56,907 bases of DNA, from positions 1-56,907 of the forward strand of contig JACPZP010000060.1 of assembly GCA_016195405.1 (NCBI GenBank), in the 5' to 3' direction. The position numbers and the translations under genes were made by a program. The notes below the pieces were generated by a model. The model searched no databases. It saw nothing but the letters and a program-made list of their open reading frames with translations, and was not told where the DNA came from. This stretch comes from Planctomycetota bacterium (lineage in GTDB: Bacteria; Planctomycetota; Planctomycetia; Gemmatales; Gemmataceae). Shown here in pieces: positions 15,647-23,305 of the stretch. The first letter of the stretch is position 1; every line of letters begins with the position of its first letter.

Positions 15647-18600
15647 TTAGCAGGAGGCAGTCAGTCCCCCATTGTCAGATTGTTCTGCCTTGGGTGCAGA
15701 CTTGTTCGCGGGGTTTTTCTTCGCGCCTGCTCGGCCGGATTCGCGCAAGATCGTCAACGCGGCGGCGACGCGAGCACGAGTTCTGGCAAATGGCTCATCA
15801 GCCGAACCCGGCTCAATGTGCGCCGAACACTGCTCCGAAATCTCTCGGACGCTCAGGCGGGCGATGTGAGGGGTTTTCAATTCAAGGCGAAGGGCCAATT
15901 CTTGAGGGGTTCTCTGCCCCATCCTGACGCACAGGCTCACGGTCGCCAATGCGACCGGCATCTTTCCGACTGCAATCTCTCGGTCAAGCTGTTCGCGATA
16001 CACTTGCGTCACGAGGCCGATGGCGTAAGCAATCTCCGGGATGCGTCGGAGCACAAAATCGCGGGCAACAGAACATTTGCCAAGCTTCTTGGAATTCGCG
16101 CCCAAACGAATGGCGAGGGACTGCAACGGCTCACCCGACATCCATGCCCAGGTGACTTCAAACAACCGGTCGCCGAAAAGGTCGAGTTGCTTGGAGTCTT
16201 CCTCCGCGGCGTTCATTCGATGGCGCAATAGAGCCTTTCGTCTGGCTGGAGATTGGCCCAGCCACCCGCAGAACCAGCGGAGCCACCCTTCCGTATCAAC
16301 CGGTCGATTGGTCGTGAGGCCCTGCAAGTCGCTGTCAAGCTGTTCAATGACCTCAGAGTTCACGCCGATGCGAGAAGCAAGTTCCGCCTGCCAAGTGGCG
16401 CCGTCGCTTGCCGTCACTGCCGCATCTCGCCTTGCAAGGGCGGTCTGCAATTTTGTCTCGAACGCAGCCTCGGTCTTGGCTTGCCGGGCATGATACGCCG
16501 CTAACGATGAGCGTAGAAACCTTGCCGGCGCATCCGCATCCGTTGGCGTCGGAATGGGCAGCCGGCGCAGGAAATAGACAAGCTCCGGATTGCCCTGCTG
16601 ACTCGAATCTTGAAGCAAATCCAGCATCGCCTGCACCGGGTCTTGGATACGAAGACACTGATCTGGTTTGGAGAAAATACCTTGGCGGAGATCCTTCCAC
16701 CAGTTGCCGATCCCTCGCTTCGGATCAAAGCCGACAGTGTAGTTCGGAAGAACAACCACCAAACCTTGCGCCACCTGTCCAGCGCGTCCCGCCCGCCCCG
16801 CTGCGTTTAGCAACTCGTGCGCATCGAGCATTTTGCTCTTCTTGTCAGTGGCGTACGCTCCACGGGCAGCATGTCACCGTGATGGCAGCCGGCGAGTTGA
16901 TGCACCGGGAGATATTGGGCCTCTGCGGACCCGACTTCGAGACATGCCCATTGTCGCAGTTTCTCCTCACCCGCCGCGAGCTGGTCGGCTTTGATCCGTG
17001 AGAGAAGGCGCTGTTCGATGAGATGCGCAAGTTTCGCAGTCGTGTCGATGGTTTGTCCGAAAAGGAGAACTCGCAAGCCGCGTTCGGCACAGCGAGCTGC
17101 GAGTTGAGCGGCCATTTCAGACTTGTTCGGGTTTAAGTGCCAGCGGCTTTTGTTTTGAGGCTTGGCAACGGTGAAGGATACCAATTCGTCCAACAAAGGT
17201 TGCAGCGTGTAGTCGCGAAGCATGGTGCTCTGCCATGTCTGCTCCAGACAGAAAAAGCCGAATGGCTTGGCCTGAAAAAGAGATTGCACGCTCTTGGGTG
17301 GATTCGGAACTTTTCCGGCGTTTTCATTCGCAGCCTTGGTTTGCTCCACTTCAACCAACTTTTGCAGCCGGTCGAGTTCATTCTGCTCAAACACGAGGCA
17401 GCCGCGTGCTTGCCGGGTCGGCTTCCAGTCGAGCTTCAGCGCCAGGCACCGGCGTCCGGTAAGCTGTCCAAGCCAGCCGGCCAGCTCGTCAGCGTTGGAC
17501 ATCATGGCGGACAACAAGAGCCAGTCGGTTTGCGGAGCGACCCGCGCCAAGTGCAACACCGCCAGCATCGCGTCAACGCTCCGACGAGTCCGGCCCGGAC
17601 TCTGCGGATGTAGCAGGTGGCACTCGTCGAAAATGACCAACCGGACGCGCTGAAACATCTGCGGTGTGATGCTCAGAAGTGCCAGACATCGCTCCGGCGT
17701 CATCACCGCAATTTCCGCCAGCGAATCTTCGCCGACTTCGACGTAAAAATCTTCGGCCACCAGCGAATCGCCAACGACCACGCCGCTAAAAGTCTGCTGA
17801 AGACTGCGCTTCACCTGCGACACGAGAGCGTGGGTCGGAGCCAGGTAGAGCACCGCGCCGCCGGCAGCCAGCGTTGAGGCGATTTTCAATTCGGACAGCG
17901 TCGTCTTGCCAGCACCAGTGGGGAAACTAACGACTGCGGAAGTGCCCGGCTCAAGAAAGCCCTGCGTGACGGCATCGCGATGATTGCGCCAAAGGAACGG
18001 GCGTTGCCGCACGACCTCGCCGCGCAGAGTTGCCCAGCGCGCCGCATCAGTTCCCGGCGGCATCGGCACATTTACCGTCGCACACTCTTGCAAGCGCGCG
18101 GCTGCGGGGATCAGCAGCGCGGCAAGGTGATGCGGTCCAGCGTAAGTCGCAAGCGCCCGAAAGCCGGCGTAATCAGCAAGAGCGGATTCTGGCAACTGTT
18201 CGATTTCACCAACCGCAAGTTCCTGCACTTGCCGGAAGATGCCTTCGGGATTTTCTCCGCTGACCGCCGCTTCGGTGCCGTTGGACAACCTGCCTGAGAG
18301 GATGCGCAAGCCCTCCCAGAGGCGGAAGAACAGCGCCTGAACTGCTTCCGTTTCGACATCCTCCTGTTGGGGCGAATCGGGAGCCGCCAACTCAAGGATG
18401 GATTGCGGCCTGCCTTCCGCCAGCAGAGCGAGGGCTTCGACCAACCGCTGCTCGACTGTGCTTCCTGCCGGGCCAGCGGCGCGCAGCGATTTTGCCAATT
18501 CCATCGCATCCGAGGGCTGATCGGCCACGAGGAACAGCAATAAAGCAGAAACTACCGGTGAAATCGCTTCAGCACGGAGATGCGGCTGCGCGTTTTGATC

Positions 18601-18909
18601 GGACGGCTCTAACTGCCGCGCCATGTGGAGAAGGTGGTGAGCCTGCCCCGCCACGTATGCCGCCGCCGCGCGATTCTCGCGGTTTGGCAGCAGGATGACC
18701 AACGACTCAAACGTGTTGGCCAAACGGCGAAACTGGTCGAGCTGGTTGCGAAGCGCATCGGGCAACGGGCCGCCAGCTTGGCCCATCTGAACCCGGAACC
18801 CGACAATCGCCGTGAACGCCTGCGTCAGTGCTTGGGGCAGCCGTTCCAAGTCGAGTTGGCTCAGGGGCGGCGCACTGCGAATGAGTTGGGTTGTCAGCGG
18901 ATCGAACAT
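15647..18909 (-). pseudogene. HamB-like DEAD/DEAH helicase, frame broken near 16850
   Basis: The first part (from ATG 18909) carries Walker A FPTGAGKT (about 329-336) and DECH (about 428-431). It reads on to HHGDMLPVER and then leaves frame to a stop at 16807. The helicase continues in a second frame: YATDKKSKMLDAHELLNAAGRAGRAGQ is motif VI of Ski2-like helicases, and about 390 further residues run to 15647. Motif V, normally some 40 residues between HHG...ER and AGRAGR, is absent. So the gene has an internal deletion with a frameshift, or the assembly is wrong there. It follows the nuclease gene by 6 bp. The pair resembles Hachiman. Confidence 0.75.
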
Positions 18910-18915
18910 GACTTG

Positions 18916-19710
18916 TCAGAGAGTTTCGACAATTTTTATGACCCGCTTGCAGAACCCGTTCATCCAGGCACGAAGGTCGTCCAAACTGAATGTCTCGGCT
19001 CTGCGCTTGGCGATTTCGGGTCCGGCAATGGCCTCGTCGTAACCCTTGAAAAGTTTCGCTCTCCGGTCGTCTGCGGATTCTTCCGGGGACACGGTGATGC
19101 TCACCCGGTAGCGCTTGTTCTCCTCCCACTGAACCGATTCCAGCAAACGTTCCACATCGGGCACTTGATGGCGTTGCAGGATGGCCGTGAGTTCACTCTG
19201 AAGCTCGGCGTCACGTTCACCAGCCTCGACATCCGCAAGTTCGGGCCAAACCGATTGCGTAATCGTGTTGCGGGGATTGGTCGTGGCCTTGTCCTCACAG
19301 ATGGTGAGTGTCTCGAAAGATTTGCCCTGAGCGGTCAGCGGCACGAGCAGTCCGTCAAACCCCTTGCCGGCCAATTGCTGGTGAGGAACCGACGTCGCTA
19401 CTTTTCCACCGGACTCAATGCACGCTGCAATCCACGAGATGATCTGAAAAACCCAGCCGTCGCGATGCTCTTGCATGACGGAACCGGCAACGGTCAAGCG
19501 ACGAATGGCTTGACGTTTCGCGTTCTCCTTGGCTGTAGCTTTCGGCGGACGTTTCAAGCTGGTGAGCACCTTGTGAGCATGATTGAAGCGTCCGACTGCC
19601 ACCCACGCAACGAGTCGCGCAAGACTTTCCTCGTCCATCACCTTCCAGCGAAAGCCGTGGCATACCGGAGCGAAGTCGCAGGGCGCGAGTTCAAGAGGGG
19701 CGCGCTTCAT
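18916..19710 (-). CDS. HamA-like PD-(D/E)xK nuclease (Hachiman-like)
   Basis: This 264-aa protein has a nuclease-like core: FDGLL (D119), then ICEDKATT with E139 and K141. That is the D...ExK pattern of PD-(D/E)xK enzymes, as in HamA (DUF1837). It is followed 6 bp later by a large helicase gene, the HamA-HamB order of the Hachiman defence system. In Hachiman the helicase senses DNA ends and the nuclease degrades DNA. Sequence identity to known HamA looks low, so it may be a divergent subtype or another nuclease-helicase system. Confidence 0.6.
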   Translation of the reverse strand: MKRAPLELAPCDFAPVCHGFRWKVMDEESLARLVAWVAVGRFNHAHKVLTSLKRPPKATAKENAKRQAIRRLTVAGSVMQEHRDGWVFQIISWIAACIESGGKVATSVPHQQLAGKGFDGLLVPLTAQGKSFETLTICEDKATTNPRNTITQSVWPELADVEAGERDAELQSELTAILQRHQVPDVERLLESVQWEENKRYRVSITVSPEESADDRRAKLFKGYDEAIAGPEIAKRRAETFSLDDLRAWMNGFCKRVIKIVETL

Positions 19711-20220
19711 ATTTACCTTTCAGCGTGCCCGGTTCCTCTCGTGCGTTTTGAGTGTGGGTTCATTCGTTTCTGAACGGCCATTCATTTTGACGATACATTG
19801 GTCCCGCCGACCTTGGCGAGAATGGACCTCGCGCCTTCTCGGGAGCGTCAAGTTCATGACGAAACGCGACCCGAATTGGCTTCACGCCAGCGTCGGGCAG
19901 CGAAACCGCGGATTCTTCGGCCTTTGCACTTGGCGCACGGAGAAAAGCGGGTAATCATACGCTGATCGGCAGATCGCTTATGTAGAAACTGAAACTCATT
20001 TTGCGTCGCATCGGTTCGGTCCCGCGAGAAAACCGCGATTTTAATCAGGGGAAAGAGCCGCCGCAGCACGCGCCCAATCGGGCGCGGCTCGGCGTGCCTC
20101 CTTCCCCAGGCGCTTCGCGGTGCCTCTCGCGGGAGCGCGTTGGGTTCGCGCCCCTACTTTTTGTTTTCGTTTCAATTGGGGTGAGCCGGTCGGCGTCCAA
20201 GAAAGCAGCGCCCTGCTCGT
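19711..20220. other. Long intergenic stretch with a GC-rich hairpin
   Basis: About 510 bp lie between the HamA-like gene and the MORN-repeat gene. I see no supported gene here. A perfect hairpin, CGCGCCC-aatc-GGGCGCG (20069-20086), lacks a following T-run. The stretch must hold the promoter of the nuclease-helicase operon and that of the plus-strand gene. No box is clear enough to name. Confidence 0.4.
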
Positions 20221-21093
20221 ATGGATGGCAAATGGCCAATTGTGCCAAAGCAACGGATGCGAAGAGTGCCCACAAAGCCAGGAACGGAACGGCTGTTCTA
20301 CCGCAACGGGCAGTTGCGACAGGAGGAGTCTTACCTTGGGGGCGAACGGCACGGCGCGCGCCGGACGTGGCATCGCAACGGCGTGCTGGCATCGGAAGAG
20401 TTTTACGAACACGACTTGTTGCATGGAGAATGTGCGCAGTGGGCGGAAGATGGCCGCTTGCTGGGCAAGTTCCGGATGAACCACGGCACGGGCATCCAAC
20501 GGGAATGGTTCGATGATGGCCGGCTCCACATGGAAATCTCCACGGTGAATGGCAAGTTCACGGGTCGCACGCGGGTGTGGCTCAGAGACGGGACGCTCGT
20601 TGTCGAACGGTGGACCGTCGAGAATCGCGAAATCACCCGCCAAAAATATCGCGCTGCCGCAAAGCAACATTCCGAGTATCCCGATTTCAAAGCCGATGGC
20701 GCCAGAGTCCTGCCGCGATCCAAAGTCGAGAAGCGGGAGTTCGAGTTGCACGCTGCCTGGCTGCTGTCGCGGCCAGATCGCCGAGAAGCGAACGAATGGT
20801 TGAGTGAGAGCAGCGCAAAGAGCCGTTCGCTAGGCCGCTTTAGCCACCGGCAGGCGACGAACTGCGTCGAGCATCTCTACCAGGCCGGTGCCAGAAATGT
20901 TTGGGCACTTTTCATTTCAGAATCGAAACGCGGTGAACAGTTCGCCGAGGCGATGTTGGTCGAACTACCGAAAGAAAAGAAGGCCCGCCCAAGCGTAAGA
21001 AAGGCGTTCGCTGGATTGCCGAAGACCGTCCGTCCCCCCGTGATGCCGGAGCGCGATTGCGGAGAGAGCCATCTCTATATCGCGCTGGAGTGA
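20221..21093 (+). CDS. MORN-repeat (YwqK-family) protein
   Basis: This 290-aa protein has four or five MORN-like repeats at about 22-130. They are recognisable by YRNGQLRQEESYLGGERHG, WHRNGVLASEEFYEHDLLHG, WAEDGRLLGKF and WFDDGRLHMEIS. A C-terminal part of about 150 residues has no family I know. YwqK-type proteins are often annotated as antitoxins, but most have no proven role. It is alone and points toward the ClpA-like gene, whose end it overlaps by 19 bp. It may be a passenger gene. Confidence 0.75.
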   Translation: MDGKWPIVPKQRMRRVPTKPGTERLFYRNGQLRQEESYLGGERHGARRTWHRNGVLASEEFYEHDLLHGECAQWAEDGRLLGKFRMNHGTGIQREWFDDGRLHMEISTVNGKFTGRTRVWLRDGTLVVERWTVENREITRQKYRAAAKQHSEYPDFKADGARVLPRSKVEKREFELHAAWLLSRPDRREANEWLSESSAKSRSLGRFSHRQATNCVEHLYQAGARNVWALFISESKRGEQFAEAMLVELPKEKKARPSVRKAFAGLPKTVRPPVMPERDCGESHLYIALE

Positions 21094-22016
21094 AGCGCCG
21101 TCGATTCGAGCACGACTGCAAGTTCTTCCCGCTCCTCGACGACTGCGAGCGTGCCTGAACCATCGCATCCGCCCAGCAGGTTTTTCGCGACAGCATCGCC
21201 CACGAGCTTTTCGACCGCATTCCGCATGGGACGCGCACCGAGCTTCGGGTGAAATCCCTTCCGCACCAGAAACGGCAAGACAGCTTCGCCGGCCTCCAAA
21301 GCGTGTCCGCGGTCGCGCAGGAAGGCGAGTTCAGCGCACAGAAACTTCTCGGCAATCTCCAATTGCACTTCGTAGTTCAATGGATGGAACACGAGAGTTT
21401 CATCGATGCGGGCGAACATTTCCGGCCGCAACGCTTGTTGCGCCCGACTGAGGACGTGTCGTTCCAACGTGGCGGCGCTGGAATGTTGCAGGCCGAGAAT
21501 CTCCGCCGAACCGAGGTTCGATGTGAGCGCGACGTAGAACGGCGAGAAATCCAACGTCTTCCCGTTCGCCAGCGTCACTCGCGCGGCGTCCAGCAGTTGC
21601 AGGCAGATGTCGAGCACACGCGGGTGTGCCTTTTCGATTTCATCGAGCAGCAGTGTGCCTTCCGTGAGGCGCTGCCGTTCCATGCCGAGATAACCACACT
21701 CGCCGGGCTGCGAACCAATCAACACACCGAGGCTCCCTTGCGTTTGATACTCGGACATATCCAGCCGAATCAACGCCTCGTCTCCGAACAGGCGGCGCGT
21801 GAAGACGAGCGTTGATTCCGTTTTCCCGGTGCCGGTCGGGCCGAGCAGTAGGAATGTTCCGCGCGGCCGTCCCGGTTTCTTCAAGCCAAGTTGCCCGCGA
21901 CGCAACACGGAGAGCATTCGCGGCAGCACATGAGCCTGGCCGCGAATCTCGCGCGGCATTTCGGCTTCGAGAGCGGAGAGGGATTTCAATTGTTCAGCGA
22001 TGGACAGTGTTTTCAT
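21075..22016 (-). CDS. ClpA/ClpB-type AAA+ ATPase (single domain)
   Basis: This 313-aa protein matches the second AAA+ module of Clp ATPases. It has the Walker A GPTGTGKT, the strand IRLDMSEY, Walker B TLLLDEIEKAH, and the C-terminal small domain with FHPKLGARPMRNAVEKLVG. It lacks the N-domain and first AAA+ module of ClpB. ATG 22016 lies 32 nt downstream of the element-wide palindrome. It is divergent from the type IV secretion operon, so it may act in conjugation, for example by remodelling the relaxase or dissolving a repressor. No partner peptidase is nearby. Confidence 0.85.
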   Translation of the reverse strand: MKTLSIAEQLKSLSALEAEMPREIRGQAHVLPRMLSVLRRGQLGLKKPGRPRGTFLLLGPTGTGKTESTLVFTRRLFGDEALIRLDMSEYQTQGSLGVLIGSQPGECGYLGMERQRLTEGTLLLDEIEKAHPRVLDICLQLLDAARVTLANGKTLDFSPFYVALTSNLGSAEILGLQHSSAATLERHVLSRAQQALRPEMFARIDETLVFHPLNYEVQLEIAEKFLCAELAFLRDRGHALEAGEAVLPFLVRKGFHPKLGARPMRNAVEKLVGDAVAKNLLGGCDGSGTLAVVEEREELAVVLESTALHSSAI

Positions 22017-22048
22017 CGCAGAGATTGTTAGCGGAACACCGCGCACAG

Positions 22049-22069
22049 ATTGTGCCCAATGCGCACAAC
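22049..22069. promoter_or_regulatory. Element-wide palindromic operator, copy 3 (between ClpA-like gene and pilin)
   Basis: Arms ATTGTGC / GCACAAC with spacer CCAATGC; only the last base breaks perfect symmetry. It lies 32 nt before the ClpA-like ATG on the minus strand and 86 nt before the pilin ATG on the plus strand. It could regulate both directions. Confidence 0.65.
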
Positions 22070-22103
22070 ACCCCCTCCGCTCATTGCTACAACACACGCG
22101 ACA

Positions 22104-22128
22104 CTTCGGAAGCACGGTGCTTCCGAAG
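22104..22128. promoter_or_regulatory. Perfect palindrome before the pilin gene
   Basis: CTTCGGAAGCAC and its exact reverse complement GTGCTTCCGAAG are separated by one G (22116). It starts 52 nt before the pilin ATG, so it may form a strong hairpin in the leader of the secretion operon mRNA or bind a second regulator. I saw no other copy in the window. Confidence 0.55.
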
Positions 22129-22155
22129 AGAAAAGAAAAACTTAACGCGCAAAAA

Positions 22156-22539
22156 ATGAAAAAACTTGGCAACACACTCCGAACGACAGGCCACAGCCTC
22201 GCTGTGGCCTTCAACATCAATCCACGGCTTCGCGGCACGCTGCTGCTCGCCGCCCTTGTCGCTCTCAACACCACCAGTGCCTTCGCTCAGGCATTCGGCT
22301 CAACTGAACTCAAGACGGGCATTAGCAACAGCCTCGCAGTCATCATGCTGTTTGGCTTCGTGCTTGGCATCGCTGCCGTCATCGCTGGCGGCTTCGCTAT
22401 CCGGCGCGGGGACGTGGACACCGGCAAGCTGTCCATCATCGGCGGCGCGGTGATCGCCGCCGCGCCGGCCATCGCCTTTGCGTTCTTCAAAATCTTCGGC
22501 CTCGACACCAACTCCACGGTTGGCGTCGGCAATTTCTAA
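22156..22539 (+). CDS. VirB2/TrbC-like pilin precursor
   Basis: This 127-aa protein has a long N-terminal signal ending near ALNTTSAFAQ and then two hydrophobic segments, SNSLAVIMLFGFVLGIAAVI and IIGGAVIAAAPAIAFAFFKIF. A short basic loop (IRRGDVD) separates them. That is the VirB2/TrbC pilin layout. It is the first gene of the type IV secretion operon and starts after an A-rich leader. Prediction is from topology and position. Confidence 0.75.
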   Translation: MKKLGNTLRTTGHSLAVAFNINPRLRGTLLLAALVALNTTSAFAQAFGSTELKTGISNSLAVIMLFGFVLGIAAVIAGGFAIRRGDVDTGKLSIIGGAVIAAAPAIAFAFFKIFGLDTNSTVGVGNF

Positions 22540-22697
22540 TGCGCGCCGAGCAGAACAGTCCAAGCGGGGAGAAGCGGCTGATGCTCTGGCTCATCGCCAT
22601 CACGCTTCTCGCCGCGCTCCTCGTTTGGCTGCTCTGCAAACTTGGTTTCCCGCTCACGCCCATCCTGGCTCACACGCTCATCGGACCAGTCCTATGA
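22539..22697 (+). CDS. Small single-span membrane protein
   Basis: A 52-aa product, MRAEQNSPSGEKRLMLWLIA at the start and a Pro/Leu-rich end. It has one membrane segment, LWLIAITLLAALLVWLLCKL. The ATG overlaps the pilin stop (TAATG), and its TGA overlaps the next ATG (ATGA), which strongly supports that it is translated. Its function is unknown; it may be a secretion-channel accessory. Confidence 0.65.
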   Translation: MRAEQNSPSGEKRLMLWLIAITLLAALLVWLLCKLGFPLTPILAHTLIGPVL

Positions 22698-23032
22698 AGA
22701 CAGACCTCCGACTCACTGACACGAATGCCGCTTCTGATTCCCAAGGCAAGACCTGGGGACTCGAAGGCAATCTTTTCTGGTATCTGGTCGGAGGGTTGGG
22801 GGCTGGCATCACGACGTTCTTTGTTCTCATCGTCGTCGTAAAAGCTGGCCTCCTTCTATCTTCGGTTCTCGCAGCAGTGCCATTGCTTCTGACGGTCGGT
22901 TACATCTGCGGACTGAGACAAGGCAAGCCCCCTGGCTACGATCGCGACGTTTTTGAACGCCTGCTCTCCGGCAATGGATTCTCGCCCCATGCCGGACCCT
23001 CTCCGCTCAAACACCCGTTCAACAAGCACTGA
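22694..23032 (+). CDS. VirB3/TrbD-like inner-membrane protein
   Basis: This 112-aa protein has two adjacent membrane segments (GNLFWYLVGGLGAGITTFFV and following) and a cytoplasmic tail with GKPPGYDRDVFERLL. Size, topology and position between pilin and VirB4 match VirB3/TrbD. The similarity is topological only. The ATGA overlap with the preceding gene supports the start. Confidence 0.6.
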   Translation: MKTDLRLTDTNAASDSQGKTWGLEGNLFWYLVGGLGAGITTFFVLIVVVKAGLLLSSVLAAVPLLLTVGYICGLRQGKPPGYDRDVFERLLSGNGFSPHAGPSPLKHPFNKH

Positions 23033-23036
23033 ATCC

Positions 23037-23303
23037 ATGAGTCGTCACATCCTCAGTCTGCTGAACGACGCCGACTCCGCTTTGCGCGAGAATCTGCATC
23101 GTCACGATCTCGACCCCACGGCGCGCGATCACATGGAACGCGCTTTGAACCATGTCCGGGAGGCATACATCGCCACGAACGAGATTGGCAAAGCGCGTTC
23201 CGTCCAGCGATTGGTCGGCGACTTGGAGAAGGTCGAGAGCTTGCTCACAAAGGTGCGTCACCGCGAAAGCCCAAGCGTCGTGACCTTCAAAGTTCGGGTC
23301 TGA
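23037..23303 (+). CDS. Small helical protein before VirB4
   Basis: This 88-aa hydrophilic protein starts MSRHILSLLNDADSALREN and is rich in Arg, Glu and Leu. It is likely helical and cytoplasmic, with no membrane segment. It lies 4 nt after the VirB3-like stop and 2 nt before VirB4, so it is part of the operon. I recognise no family. Confidence 0.65.
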   Translation: MSRHILSLLNDADSALRENLHRHDLDPTARDHMERALNHVREAYIATNEIGKARSVQRLVGDLEKVESLLTKVRHRESPSVVTFKVRV

Positions 23304-23305
23304 CC

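Noticed and set aside
20069..20086. GC-rich hairpin as a rho-independent terminator
   Set aside because: No T-run follows on either strand close enough. It is noted only as a hairpin.
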